Source of the DNA: Deltaproteobacteria bacterium
GTDB lineage: Bacteria; Myxococcota_A; UBA796; UBA2385
Reading direction: 5' to 3'
DNA: 64,000 nucleotides
Assembly: GCA_016792625.1 (NCBI GenBank)
Contig: JAEUKK010000116.1
Location: 246,113 to 310,112 of the forward strand
Positions 8,942 through 18,040 of this stretch are shown here, one piece after another. The position numbers and the translations under genes were made by a program. The stretch's first letter is position 1, and the number at the start of each line of letters is the position of its first letter. The notes below the pieces were generated by a model. It searched no databases. It was given only the letters and a program-made list of their open reading frames with translations, and had not been told where the DNA came from.

Positions 8942-10183
8942 ATGGCCAACCGGGTGCTGCGGGTCGAGCGTGGCGGTGCGCTGCTCGGGAGCTTCGCGCT
9001 GGACGCTGATCCAGTTGAAGTGGTGCTGGTCGACGGCGAGGGGGTGCTCTGCCGCTGGCTGCTGCCCGCGCCGCCCGTGCGGCGCCCGGCGCCCGCACCG
9101 CAGCCCGCTGTTGAGTCGGCCCCGCGCCGTGGCACCATCGAGCCCCGTGCGGGCCTGCGGGTCGATGAGCCGCGCCCGGCGGGCTTGGATCGCGGCGACG
9201 GCGACGACCTGACCCTCCCCCTGCCCGAGCCGACCGAGACCACCGGCGGCGCGCCGCCGACCGAAGAGGCGCCGGTGCGCCCAGGGCCGCGCCCCGCGCC
9301 CAACCTCGCCCGGCCGCCGCTGGGCACGCCGCCGGCCGGCCCCCGGCTCTTTGAGCCCAAAGAGCTGACCTTGCCGGCGCCCGAGCCCACCGGCGCCCGC
9401 GAGCTGAGCTTGCCCCTGCCGGATGGCGACGAGGACGAGGACGAGCTCAGCCTTCCCATGCCCGCGCCCGCCGGCCCGCCGCCCGCGCGGCCGCTGGCCC
9501 CCGCGCCGGCGGCGCCGCGGCCTGGCGCTGGGCCCACACCCGCCGCGGCCTCCGCCGCCTCGGCGCGCCCGCGCCCGCGCCCGGGGCCGCTGCCGGCGCC
9601 GCCGCGGTCTGCGCCTCCGCGCCCGGCGCCTCCGCCCGCCCCGCCCGCGCGCCCCGCGCCCGCGCCGGTGGTCGATCCCGGGGCCTCGGCTTCGCGCCCC
9701 GCGCCCCGCGCCGCCGCCGCTGACGAAGAGGACAGCTTCACCGCGGCGGCGGGCTTCGCCGCGGCCCGCGCGCTGGCTGACGCGGCCGGGCGGGTCGACG
9801 CGGACGCTGGGCCGGCGACCACGCCGGGGCCGGGCCCGCTCGGCGTCGATGACTTTGACCTCGGAGAGGACCTCTCCGCCCCCCGGGTCGCGCCGGCCGA
9901 GGTCTGGGTGCGCCGGCAGTCCGAGTGGCGGGCGGGCGGCAAGCTCGCGCCGGGCCAGCGCGCCGTCGCCCGGGGCGGCTGGGTTCGTTACGGTGAAGAT
10001 GGTGTGCTGACCGTCGATCCGGGCCCGGGCCTGTCGGGCTCAGCCACCTTCGTCGACGGCCAGACGATTGAGCTGGCCGCGGGCGCTGCGCCGCGTCGCC
10101 TCGCGCCGGGGGCCAGCGTGATGCTCCGCGACGGCGACTATGCCCTCTACGTGCGCGCAGAGGTGCCCGGCGGGGGCGCGTGA
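8942..10183 (+). CDS. Pro/Ala-rich protein of unknown function with repeated ELSLPLP motif
   Basis: 413 residues, ATG with GGAGG upstream. Three parts can be seen. An N-terminal beta-rich segment (1-42) is followed by a long Pro/Ala-rich disordered centre. A C-terminal beta-rich segment (about 315-410) has a short-strand pattern (GGWVRYGEDGVLTV, FVDGQTIEL, SVMLRDGDYALYV) that could be a small FHA-like or other beta-sandwich fold. The centre carries four copies of a seven-residue motif D/E-L-T/S-L-P-x-P (residues 89-95, 141-147, 154-160, 168-174), flanked by acidic runs. No signal peptide or membrane segment is visible, so it is probably cytoplasmic. The stop overlaps the helicase start by four bases, suggesting a functional partnership. 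No enzymatic function is recognised. Confidence 0.65.
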   Translation: MANRVLRVERGGALLGSFALDADPVEVVLVDGEGVLCRWLLPAPPVRRPAPAPQPAVESAPRRGTIEPRAGLRVDEPRPAGLDRGDGDDLTLPLPEPTETTGGAPPTEEAPVRPGPRPAPNLARPPLGTPPAGPRLFEPKELTLPAPEPTGARELSLPLPDGDEDEDELSLPMPAPAGPPPARPLAPAPAAPRPGAGPTPAAASAASARPRPRPGPLPAPPRSAPPRPAPPPAPPARPAPAPVVDPGASASRPAPRAAAADEEDSFTAAAGFAAARALADAAGRVDADAGPATTPGPGPLGVDDFDLGEDLSAPRVAPAEVWVRRQSEWRAGGKLAPGQRAVARGGWVRYGEDGVLTVDPGPGLSGSATFVDGQTIELAAGAAPRRLAPGASVMLRDGDYALYVRAEVPGGGA

Positions 10184-12810
10184 GCCCGGGCGGGCGCGGG
10201 CGGCGGCTGCGGTTTGACGACGCCGAGCGGCGCCTCGAGCTCGGCGTGCACGAGCTGCTCGACCTGCGCCCGGTGGAGGGTGATCTGCGCCTCAGCGTGG
10301 CCTGGGGCGCCCGGGCCCGGCTCGCCGCGGGCCAAGAGCTGCACCAGCGCTGGGCCGCCGCCCGGACCGACGCGCAGGAGGACTTCCTCGCCGAGCGCAG
10401 CCTCACGCACCGGCTGATCATCCACGGCTGGGAGGTGCGCATCCGCGGGCGGCTGGACGGCCTGAGCGCCGAGGGCGGCTGGTGGGTGGTCGAGGAGCTC
10501 AAGTCCACCACCCTGCCCGCGGCGGCGCTCGGCGGCGCCCGGCTCAGCGATCTGCCCGCCGCGGCCCGCCAAGTGCAGCTCTACCTGCACCTGATCAGCG
10601 CCGGCGCGGACGTGGGGCTCGCCTTGGACCGCGACCGGGTGGTCGGCCGGCTGGTGCTGCGGTCCTTGCTCGACGGCAGCCAGCGGGTGCTGCCGGTGCC
10701 GCCCGATCCGGGAATGGGGCCTTGGCTCGAGCGCCTCATCGCCGGCCGGATCGCCGATCATGAGGAGCGGCTGGCCCACCGCGCGCGCCTGCGTGGGCGC
10801 CCCGTCCCCCTGCCGCACCCCATGCCGCGGCCGGGCCAAGAGGAGCTGATTGACGCCTGCACCGCTGCTTTTGTCACTGGCCAGACCCTGCTGGCCGAGG
10901 CGCCCACCGGCCACGGCAAGACCGCCGCCGCGCTGACCGCGGCGGTCCGGCGGGCGGTGGAGACCGGTCAGCGCGTCTTTTTCGCCACGATGCGCACCAC
11001 CCAGCAGCGCATGGCCGAGGAGACCGCCCAGCGCCTCGCCGCGGGCGGCCTGCCCCTGCGGGCGCTCACGCTGCGCGCGCGAGAGAAGGCCTGCCTGCAG
11101 CCGGTCCTGCGGTGCCGGCCCGATGCCTGCCCCTATGCCGCCGGCTTCTTTGACAAGGTCGAGGCCGGGGGCCTGCGGGCCGCGGCGCTGGTCGGGCCGC
11201 CCGGGCAGCCCGGGCAGGTCGGCGGAGCTTGGCTCGGCGCGCTGGGCCGCGCCCACATGGTCTGCCCGCACGGCCTCGGCCAAGAGCTGCTCGACCAAGT
11301 CGACGTGGTCATCGGTGATGTCAACCACGTCTTCGACCCGATGAGCCGCTCGGCGGCGATCTGGGCCGAGCCAGAGTCCTGGCTCGTGATCATCGACGAG
11401 GCCCACCACCTGCCCGAGCGGGCGATGGACTGGGGCTCGCCGCGCCTGCCGCGGGGCCTGATCGCGGCGGCGCGGGCCGCCGACCCCGCAGGCAGCTCGG
11501 CCCACGCGCCCTTTCAGGCCTTCGTCGACGAGGTGGAGGCCTTTGTCGACGGCCTGCTCGAGCGGGCGGCGGGCGGCGGGTTGGTGTCCGCTCCGCTCAC
11601 CGAGGGCCTCGACCGCCGGGAGCTGCGGGCCCTGGCCGACCGCGCCGAGGGCCTCGCGCTCGACCGGGCCTTGGTCTGGAGCGCCCCGCTGGCCGCTGAT
11701 CCTGTCGTTGCCGCGCCTGCGCAGGTGGACGAGGCCGGGCCCGACGAGGCCCCTCCCGAGGCGGCCCTGCCGCCCACCGACCCCTGGGTCGAGCTGGCCC
11801 GGGCGCTGCTGCGGCTGCGGGCCGCCGCCGACCGGGCCGGGCCGGAGACCCTGCTGCTGGCCCGGGCCGAGGCTGACGAGGATGGCCCCGCCGGGCTCGC
11901 CTTGCTGTGCCGTGACCCGAGCGCCCTGCTCGGGCCGGCCTTCGCCGCCCTGGGCGGGGCGGTCTGCCTCTCCGCCACCTTGCGGCCGGCGCGCTTCTTC
12001 GCTGACCTGCTCGGCCTTCCCCCGACCCACCGCGCGCTCTCCTTGCCTTCACCCTTTCCGCCCGAGCACCTGCGGGTGGCCGTGCTGCCCCAGGTCTCCA
12101 CCGAGGCGCGGCGCCGCGCGCGGGACCGCCTCGCCACCGCGGCGCTCATCTCCGAGGCCATCGCGGCGGTGCCCGGCAACGTCGCGGTCTTCTTCCCGAG
12201 CTTCGCCATGCTCGAGGACCTCGCCCCCCTCCTCCGGCCCGGCCCGGCGGTCTTGCTCGTCCAGCGCGCTGATCAGCGGGATGGGGAGCGCGCCGCCCTG
12301 CTCGAGGCCCTGCGCGGCCCAGGCCGCCACGCGCTGCTCGCCGTGCTCGGCGGGGGCCTCGCCGAGGGCGTGGATCTGCCCGGGGACGCCCTGCTCGGCG
12401 CGGTCATCGTCAGCCCGGGCCTGCCGCCGCCCAGCCCCGAGCGGCGCCTGCTCGCCGACTGGTACGAGGAGCGCTTCGGCGCGGGCCGGCGGTACGCCTA
12501 CCTCGTGCCGGGCCTCACCCGGGTCGTGCAGGCCGCCGGCCGGGTCATCCGCGGCCCAGAGGACCGGGGCGTCGTCTTCCTGCTCTGCCAGCGCTTTCTG
12601 CGCGACGAGCTGCGGGCGCTGCTGCCCCCGACCTGGACCTTGCTCCGCGGCGGGCGGCCCGGATCGCTGACCGCCGGTCTGTTCTCGATCGAGGGGGCCC
12701 CCGATCCGCTCGCCGGGCTGGCCCTGCCCCCGCTGCCGCCGGACCTTGGGGAGCCGGCGCCCGAGCCCGAGGCGACCCCCGCGCGGAGCGAGCCGGGCCT
12801 GGCGCGTTAG
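10180..12810 (+). CDS. XPD/DinG-type Fe-S DNA helicase with N-terminal PD-(D/E)xK nuclease-like domain
   Basis: 876 residues, GTG start overlapping the previous stop. The C-terminal 650 residues form a superfamily 2 Rad3/XPD/DinG helicase: Walker A APTGHGKT (241-248), a four-cysteine Fe-S cluster set (C305, C312, C317, C362), and IIDEAHH (404-410). The last third carries the remaining helicase motifs, including GLAEGVDLPGD and QAAGRVIRG. The first 150 residues carry a Cas4/RecB-like pattern: RGRLDG with D93, VVEELKST with E106-x-K108, and QVQLYLHL (131-138). These match the D, ExK and QxxxY positions of PD-(D/E)xK nucleases. A single-chain 5'-3' helicase-nuclease acting in DNA repair is inferred; nuclease activity is a prediction. 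Confidence 0.85.
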   Translation: MSPGGRGRRLRFDDAERRLELGVHELLDLRPVEGDLRLSVAWGARARLAAGQELHQRWAAARTDAQEDFLAERSLTHRLIIHGWEVRIRGRLDGLSAEGGWWVVEELKSTTLPAAALGGARLSDLPAAARQVQLYLHLISAGADVGLALDRDRVVGRLVLRSLLDGSQRVLPVPPDPGMGPWLERLIAGRIADHEERLAHRARLRGRPVPLPHPMPRPGQEELIDACTAAFVTGQTLLAEAPTGHGKTAAALTAAVRRAVETGQRVFFATMRTTQQRMAEETAQRLAAGGLPLRALTLRAREKACLQPVLRCRPDACPYAAGFFDKVEAGGLRAAALVGPPGQPGQVGGAWLGALGRAHMVCPHGLGQELLDQVDVVIGDVNHVFDPMSRSAAIWAEPESWLVIIDEAHHLPERAMDWGSPRLPRGLIAAARAADPAGSSAHAPFQAFVDEVEAFVDGLLERAAGGGLVSAPLTEGLDRRELRALADRAEGLALDRALVWSAPLAADPVVAAPAQVDEAGPDEAPPEAALPPTDPWVELARALLRLRAAADRAGPETLLLARAEADEDGPAGLALLCRDPSALLGPAFAALGGAVCLSATLRPARFFADLLGLPPTHRALSLPSPFPPEHLRVAVLPQVSTEARRRARDRLATAALISEAIAAVPGNVAVFFPSFAMLEDLAPLLRPGPAVLLVQRADQRDGERAALLEALRGPGRHALLAVLGGGLAEGVDLPGDALLGAVIVSPGLPPPSPERRLLADWYEERFGAGRRYAYLVPGLTRVVQAAGRVIRGPEDRGVVFLLCQRFLRDELRALLPPTWTLLRGGRPGSLTAGLFSIEGAPDPLAGLALPPLPPDLGEPAPEPEATPARSEPGLAR

Positions 12811-12862
12811 GGCGCCCCCTCTGCCGGTCGGCCCATGGGTCGCCGCCCACCTTGGGGAACGA

Positions 12863-14299
12863 TTGGACGCCGCCGCCACCCTCGCCACCCGCAAGCCGCT
12901 CGAAGACCTCGAGGCCGAGGTCGTGCGCCGCCACCTCGCCCGCCCCGATGAGCTGAGCTCCGGGCTGCTCGACGCCCTGCGCTATGTGCTGAACTTCGCC
13001 AAGCTCGGGCTGGTGCGGGCCAGCGACGGGCAAGACGTCGCGGTGGGCGAGGCGCTGGCGGGGCTGCGCTGGCGGGTGGTCTCGGCGCTCGAGCCCCACC
13101 TGCAGGGCAGCGACCCGACGCTGTGGGGCGCGGTGCGCGAGCTGCCCACGCTGGTGCGCGAGACCCGCGGCTGGCGCGACCGGCTGCTGCGCACCACCGC
13201 GCTCGACCGGGCCGCGCTCGAGGCCGAGGTCACCGAGCGGCAGCTCTGCGTGGCCTCGGGCGGCGGCGGGGGCAGCGGCTACGGCTATGCGGGGGCCTTC
13301 CGCCTGCTGCACCGGCGGGGCCTGCAGCCGGCCATGCTCTCCGGAACGTCCATGGGGTCGCTGATCTCGATGTTCCGGGCGCGGCACAAGGTCTTCGACG
13401 GCGCGACCCTGGTGGCCGCGGCCCGCCAGCTCAGCTGGAACAACATCTTCCGCGTGCTTGAGATGGAGAGCCGCTACGGCATCCCCGCCACGCTGCGGCT
13501 CTACCTGCGCTCGGCCCTGGGCAACCTGTTCCAGCGCGAAGATGGCCGGGTCACCACCTTCCGCGACATGGAGATCCCGCTGCTGGTCGTGACCACCGGC
13601 ATCACCATGGACGCGCTGCGCCACGATCTCAGCTACTACGAGCACTTTATGGACGACGCCGTGAGCCCCGGCGCCGTCTTCCGCTACACCCAGCTGCGGC
13701 GCCTGACCCGGCTGGCCAACGTCTGGCGTGAGCTGCTCGTGCGCCCCGATGCCCTGCGGGAGTGTGTCTTCGGCGCCGACGAGCTGACCATGGACGCCGA
13801 TGTGCTCGACGCGGCCGGCTTCTCCTCGGCGGTCACCGGGGTCATCCACTACGACGTCATCCGCGACGACGCGCGGGCCAAGCAGCTGCTCGACCGGCTC
13901 TATGGGGAGTGGGGCATCACCCGGCTCACCGAGGGCGGCTTGGTCAACAACCTGCCCGCCCGCCCGCTGTGGACGGCGGCGATGTCGGGCCGCCTCGGGC
14001 GCCGCAACCCCTTCGTGCTGGCGCTGGACTGCTTCGCCCCGCAGCCGAGCAGCCTCGGCTGGATGGCCGTGCAGCAGGTGGTGCGCCCGAACGTGAAGGC
14101 CAACCTGCCCTATGCCCACTTCTACTTCGCCCTCGAGAAGCGGCTGAGCCCGGTCAACCTCGTGCCCACCGTGCACGACGTGGTGCGGGCGATGCGCTGG
14201 ACCCACGACGAGCTCGAGCCGCACATGCCCTTCGTCCAAGAGATGTGCCGCACCCTGCGCGCCCTACCTGACGCCCCGGCGGGTGAGGTGGCGGCGTGA
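12863..14299 (+). CDS. Patatin-like phospholipase family protein with Glu in place of catalytic Asp
   Basis: About 478 residues from a TTG start at 12863, chosen because GGGGA lies four bases upstream and no in-frame ATG or GTG is nearer the helicase end. Residues 1-128 are a helical leader. The patatin core has the glycine-rich oxyanion loop GGGGGSGYG (133-141), the nucleophile elbow GTSMG with Ser163, and the second dyad block TEGGLVNNLP (356-365). There the usual Asp of the DGG/DGA motif is Glu357. Patatins are Ser-Asp lipid acyl hydrolases. Whether the Glu variant is active is unclear. The next gene overlaps by four bases. Confidence 0.8.
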   Translation: MDAAATLATRKPLEDLEAEVVRRHLARPDELSSGLLDALRYVLNFAKLGLVRASDGQDVAVGEALAGLRWRVVSALEPHLQGSDPTLWGAVRELPTLVRETRGWRDRLLRTTALDRAALEAEVTERQLCVASGGGGGSGYGYAGAFRLLHRRGLQPAMLSGTSMGSLISMFRARHKVFDGATLVAAARQLSWNNIFRVLEMESRYGIPATLRLYLRSALGNLFQREDGRVTTFRDMEIPLLVVTTGITMDALRHDLSYYEHFMDDAVSPGAVFRYTQLRRLTRLANVWRELLVRPDALRECVFGADELTMDADVLDAAGFSSAVTGVIHYDVIRDDARAKQLLDRLYGEWGITRLTEGGLVNNLPARPLWTAAMSGRLGRRNPFVLALDCFAPQPSSLGWMAVQQVVRPNVKANLPYAHFYFALEKRLSPVNLVPTVHDVVRAMRWTHDELEPHMPFVQEMCRTLRALPDAPAGEVAA

Positions 14300-14718
14300 G
14301 CGCGCCCCTGCCGCCCCGGCTGGTCCTCTACGACGGGGTCTGCGGGCTCTGCGACCACACCGTGCAGTGGCTGCTCGACCACGACCCGGCGGGCCGCCTG
14401 AGCTTCGCCGCGCTGCAGGGCGAGACCGCCGCGGCGGTCCGCGCGCGGCACCCCGAGCTGCCCCATGACCTCGACAGCGTCATCCTCGTCGAGCAGCTCG
14501 GCGCGGGTGAGCGCCTCTGGTGGCGCTCGGCGGCGGTCTTCCGCCTCGCCGGGCACATCGGCGGGGTGTGGGGCTGGGCGCGGCACCTCGGCCTGCTGCC
14601 CGCGGCGCTGACCGACCTCGGCTACCGCTTTGTCGCGGCGGTGCGCTACCGTGTCTTCGGCACGCGTGAGGCCTGCCGCCTGCCCCGGCCCGAAGAGCGC
14701 GCCCGCTTCTTGCCCTGA
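14296..14718 (+). CDS. DCC family (DUF393) thiol-disulfide oxidoreductase-like protein
   Basis: 140 residues, GTG start overlapping the patatin stop by four bases. The hallmark of the family is the N-terminal YDGVCGLCD (12-20), which supplies a CxxC pair (C16, C19) in a thioredoxin-like context. Length and the later RSAAVFRL and YRFVAAVRYRVFG segments also match DUF393/DCC proteins. These are small putative redox proteins with poorly defined substrates. No signal peptide is present. Translational coupling to the patatin-like gene suggests they are made together. Confidence 0.9.
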   Translation: MSAPLPPRLVLYDGVCGLCDHTVQWLLDHDPAGRLSFAALQGETAAAVRARHPELPHDLDSVILVEQLGAGERLWWRSAAVFRLAGHIGGVWGWARHLGLLPAALTDLGYRFVAAVRYRVFGTREACRLPRPEERARFLP

Positions 14719-14795
14719 GCTGCGGGCCCGGCTGCGCCCGCTCCCCCGGCTGCGCCCGCGCGGCCCCGGCCCTCCCCCTGCACCGCGGACTGCCT

Positions 14796-15686
14796 GTGTC
14801 GCCCACGCCCGCCGCCGCACCGCCGCCCGCCCTGCCCCTGCGGCAGATCGGGCCCGAGCCGGAGCCGGGCCACGCCACGGGGGGCCTCGGCGCGCTCTGG
14901 CGGCACCGCCAGCTCGTCTGGGCCTTCGTGCTCAACGATCTGAAGCAGAAGTACCTCGGCTCGAGCATCGGCTTCTTTTGGACCGTGGTCACCCCGCTGC
15001 TCGAGCTCGCGACCTACACCTTCGTCTTTCATGTGGTGCTCGGCCTGCGCACCGACCGCGACCTCAGCTCGACCGACGGCGGCCTCTCCCACTACGCGCT
15101 GTTCTTGTTCTCAGGCATGGTCACCTGGTTTGGGGTGCAAGAGGGCCTGACCCGCGCCACCACCGCGATCACCGACCACGGCCACCTCATCAAGAAGGTG
15201 AACTTCCACGCGGTCGCCCTGCCCGGCTACGTCGTCTGCGCCGCCGTCCTCAACCAGGTCATCCGCATGGGGGTGCTGGCCTCGGCGGTGCTGCTGTTCA
15301 CCGGCGAGGGCCTGAGCTGGCACATGGTGCTCGTCCCGCCCATGCTGCTCGTGCAGGCCATCTTCGTCTTGGGCGCCGGCCTGCTGCTGGCCACGGTCAA
15401 CGTCTACTTCAAAGACACCGTGCACATCGTCAAAGCCGGCCTGCTGCTCTGGATGTTCGTCACGCCGGTCTTCTACGCGCCCGACGCCTATCCGCGGCGT
15501 TTTGGCCTGCTGCTCCAGCTCAACCCGCTGGCCCACCTCGTCGGCGTCTTTCGTGAGCTGGTGCTCGACCACACCCTGCCGCACCCCCACAACTTCGTGG
15601 TGGTGACCGTGATGGCGGTGTTCTCGCTGTTGGTTGGCTACTCGGTCTTCCACCACCACCAGGACCAGTTCGCCGACCACGTCTAG
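14796..15686 (+). CDS. ABC-2 type transporter permease (polysaccharide/O-antigen export Wzm-like)
   Basis: 296 residues. A GTG at 14796 is the likely start although no clear ribosome binding site precedes it. The N-terminal cytoplasmic stretch (about 1-45, Pro-rich) leads into the conserved amphipathic region VLNDLKQKYLGSSIGFFW that precedes the first membrane segment in ABC-2 export permeases. Five to six membrane segments follow, ending in GYSVFHHHQDQFADHV near the C-terminus. Proteins of this type pair with a Wzt-like ATPase to export undecaprenyl-linked glycans across the inner membrane. No ABC ATPase subunit lies on either side, so the partner must be encoded elsewhere or beyond the window. 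The AAA protein downstream is of a different class. Confidence 0.85.
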   Translation: MSPTPAAAPPPALPLRQIGPEPEPGHATGGLGALWRHRQLVWAFVLNDLKQKYLGSSIGFFWTVVTPLLELATYTFVFHVVLGLRTDRDLSSTDGGLSHYALFLFSGMVTWFGVQEGLTRATTAITDHGHLIKKVNFHAVALPGYVVCAAVLNQVIRMGVLASAVLLFTGEGLSWHMVLVPPMLLVQAIFVLGAGLLLATVNVYFKDTVHIVKAGLLLWMFVTPVFYAPDAYPRRFGLLLQLNPLAHLVGVFRELVLDHTLPHPHNFVVVTVMAVFSLLVGYSVFHHHQDQFADHV

Positions 15687-15708
15687 CCGGCGCGCCGGCG
15701 GAGGCCCG

Positions 15709-17199
15709 ATGGACGTCCCCCAGCTGGTCGCGCTGCTCGCGCGCTCGCGCTACCCCCTGGTCCAGCTGCTCAGCTGGGAGGAGCTGCGCGCCGAGCGCCT
15801 GATCGAGCGGGCGGCCCAGCAGCTCGGCGCCCCGCTGTGGAGCTGGAGCCTGAGCGACGGCCTGCTCGGCCCGCCCGGCCCGCAGCCCCAGACCACCGCG
15901 CCCGAGGCCGCCTTGGTGCGGCTGCTCCAGCACAAAGAGCCCGGCCTCTTCTTGCTGCGCGACCTGCACCCCCACGTGGGCGCGCCGGGCGTGGTCCGCC
16001 TGCTGCGTGACCTGGCCCGGGTCGCCGGCGGCCGCCGCCAGCTCGTGGTCCTGCTCGGGCCGGTGCCGCTGCAGCCCACCGAGCTGGCCAAAGACCTGGT
16101 CACCATCGACCTGCCGCTGCCCGACGCCGACGAGGTCCAGCGCCTGCTCAGCCAGCTGCTCAAGCACCAAGACCGCCCCCTGGCGCCCGAGCAGGCCGCC
16201 CGCTTCGTGCGCGGCGCGCTCGGCCTGACCGAAGAGGAGATCAAGCGCCTCTTCGCCCGGGTGCTGCTCGGCGGCGGCCGCTTCGGCGACGAGGACCTGC
16301 GGACCTTGATCGAGGAGAAGCGGCGCATCATCCGCCACTCGCGCTACCTCGAGCTCTGGGAGGGCGGGCTCGGCGTCGGCGACGTCGGCGGCATGGACAA
16401 CCTCAAGCGCTGGCTCGAGCAGCGCGCCGCCGGCTTCACCCCCGCCGCCCGCGCCTTCGGCCTGCCCGAGCCCCGGGGGGTCTTCTTGCTCGGCGTGCAG
16501 GGCTGCGGCAAGTCCTTGATGGCCAAGGCGGTCGCAGACCTCTGGCGGCTTCCGCTGCTGCGCCTCGACGTGGCGGCGGTCTTCGGCGGCGGCGCGGTGG
16601 TCGAGGGCCAGAGCCTGCGCGAGACGATCAAGATCGCCGAGTCGCTGGCGCCAGCGGTGCTCTGGATCGACGAGATCGAGAAAGGATTCGCGCGGGACAG
16701 CAGCGGCGGCGAGGCCTTCGGCACCTTCCTCACCTGGATGCAGGAGAAGCAGAAGCCGGTCTTCGTGGTCTCCACCGCCAACGACGTGCGCCACCTGCCG
16801 CCCGAGCTGCTGCGAAAGGGCCGCTTTGACGAGATCTTCTTCGTCGACCTGCCCGGCGTGCACGAGCGCCTCGCCGTGCTCGAGATCCACCTGCGGCGGC
16901 GGGGCCGCGACCCGATGGCCTTCGATCTGGTCCGCGTGGCCGAAGAGACTGAGCGCTTCTCGGGGGCGGAGCTGGAGCAGCTCGTGGTCAGCGCGCTCTT
17001 CGCCGCCTACGCCGAGGGCAGCGCGATGCGGACGGAGCACCTGCTCGACTGCCTGCGCGAGACCATCCCGCTGGCGGTCACCATGGACGACCACCTCAAG
17101 GCCCTGCGGGAGTGGGCGCGGCCGCGGGCCCGACCGGCCAGCCAAGACCGGCGCCGCGCCGACTGGTTCGAGGCCTGGGAGGAGATCACCGCCCCTTAG
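15709..17199 (+). CDS. Ycf46-like AAA family ATPase
   Basis: 496 residues, ATG with GGCGGAGG upstream. The N-terminal 210 residues (starting [20 protein letters not shown]) are the regulatory region seen in Ycf46-type AAA proteins of bacteria and plastids. The AAA core has Walker A GVQGCGKS (262-269), Walker B VLWIDEIE (317-324), and an arginine-rich segment after [20 protein letters not shown]. The closest known groups, Ycf46 and its relatives, are linked to regulation of inorganic carbon use in cyanobacteria and to general protein remodelling; the role here is unknown. It ends tail to tail with a three-base overlap with the cupin-like gene on the other strand. Confidence 0.85.
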   Translation: MDVPQLVALLARSRYPLVQLLSWEELRAERLIERAAQQLGAPLWSWSLSDGLLGPPGPQPQTTAPEAALVRLLQHKEPGLFLLRDLHPHVGAPGVVRLLRDLARVAGGRRQLVVLLGPVPLQPTELAKDLVTIDLPLPDADEVQRLLSQLLKHQDRPLAPEQAARFVRGALGLTEEEIKRLFARVLLGGGRFGDEDLRTLIEEKRRIIRHSRYLELWEGGLGVGDVGGMDNLKRWLEQRAAGFTPAARAFGLPEPRGVFLLGVQGCGKSLMAKAVADLWRLPLLRLDVAAVFGGGAVVEGQSLRETIKIAESLAPAVLWIDEIEKGFARDSSGGEAFGTFLTWMQEKQKPVFVVSTANDVRHLPPELLRKGRFDEIFFVDLPGVHERLAVLEIHLRRRGRDPMAFDLVRVAEETERFSGAELEQLVVSALFAAYAEGSAMRTEHLLDCLRETIPLAVTMDDHLKALREWARPRARPASQDRRRADWFEAWEEITAP

Positions 17200-17729
17200 G
17201 CCGGGCGGTTGTTCAGCGCGCCGAGCTGGGCCAAGAACGCGGGGCTGGCCGCCGCTTGCGTCCAGACCAGGGCGCCGTCGGGGCCGGGCAGCAGGTGGCC
17301 CCAGTCCCGCGGGCCGGCGCTGAGCCGGCCCATGTGCATGTGGGTGGTGGTGCCGGGCAGCACGTCAAAGACGACGTGCGCGTCACCGGCGGGCAGCTCA
17401 AGGGTCTGCCCCGCCCGCCAGACGAAGACGCCGACCTCGGCCCAGGCCCCGTCCGCGCCGCGCCGGAAGCGCCGCTCGCTGTAGCCCCCGGTCAACAGCG
17501 TGCTGGTAAACGGCCAGGGGTGGTCGTGGGGCTCGGGGCGCGGGTCGTCGGCGATCCAGACGGTGAAGCGCTCGAGCGTGCCCGGCTCGACCCCATCGCG
17601 GCGGCTCTCGGCCTTGTACGGCGCGCCCCCGCGGCCGGGGATGAGCACAAAGGGGCTCCACGCCCGGCCGAGGCCCGCGGTGGCCAAGCCCGTGGTGGTC
17701 GTGCTCGCGGTCGGCGCCGTCGTGCCCAC
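17196..17729 (-). CDS. Cupin-like protein with HDHPW motif
   Basis: 177 residues, GTG start three bases from the upstream stop, so probably translated from the same transcript as the two genes before it. The central region has EPHDHPWPF, then TLLTGGYSE, and later HMHMGRL, arranged like the metal-binding histidines of a cupin barrel (two His near the first strand pair, another cluster about 60 residues on). Similar HDHPW-F-S-L-GGY proteins occur in phages and bacteria without an assigned function. No signal peptide is evident. A metal-dependent small-molecule or sugar-modifying function is possible but not shown. Confidence 0.65.
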   Translation of the reverse strand: MGTTAPTASTTTTGLATAGLGRAWSPFVLIPGRGGAPYKAESRRDGVEPGTLERFTVWIADDPRPEPHDHPWPFTSTLLTGGYSERRFRRGADGAWAEVGVFVWRAGQTLELPAGDAHVVFDVLPGTTTHMHMGRLSAGPRDWGHLLPGPDGALVWTQAAASPAFLAQLGALNNRPA

Positions 17730-17731
17730 GC

Positions 17732-18025
17732 TCAGCCCCGCGCGCGGGCGGCGGTCAGGGCCGCGGCCCGGCCCGCGGTGCGGGCCAGCTCGGCCTGCGC
17801 CTCTTGGTAGGCCCGCACGGCCACCGGGTCATCGCGGTCGATGTACTCGGGCAGGGCGCCCAGCTGCTTGGCCTCGGCGAGGCGGCGCTCGGCCTCGAGC
17901 TGCTCGACCTTGAGGCGGGCCATCTGCTGGCGGTGGCGCAGGCCCAGCCAGACGATGGCCACCGGGCTGCCGAAGACGGCGAGGATGGCCACCAGCGGGA
18001 TGAGGGCCTCGATGGGGTTGCTCAT
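17732..18025 (-). CDS. Small single-pass membrane protein with coiled-coil tail
   Basis: 97 residues. One N-terminal hydrophobic segment (about residues 5-28, with Gly-Ser-Pro in the middle) is followed by basic RHRQQ and a heptad-like helical stretch (about 33-56, rich in Glu, Arg, Leu and Ala). The C-terminus is Ala/Arg-rich. The size and layout resemble PspB-type or other small membrane scaffold proteins, but no family signature was found. It lies 15 bp downstream of the secreted protein gene and three bases upstream of the cupin-like gene. Confidence 0.65.
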   Translation of the reverse strand: MSNPIEALIPLVAILAVFGSPVAIVWLGLRHRQQMARLKVEQLEAERRLAEAKQLGALPEYIDRDDPVAVRAYQEAQAELARTAGRAAALTAARARG

Positions 18026-18040
18026 GGGCGCTCCGCCGGC

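Noticed and set aside
15709..17199. ABC ATPase partner of the upstream permease
   Set aside because: Motifs are AAA/Ycf46-like, without the ABC signature.
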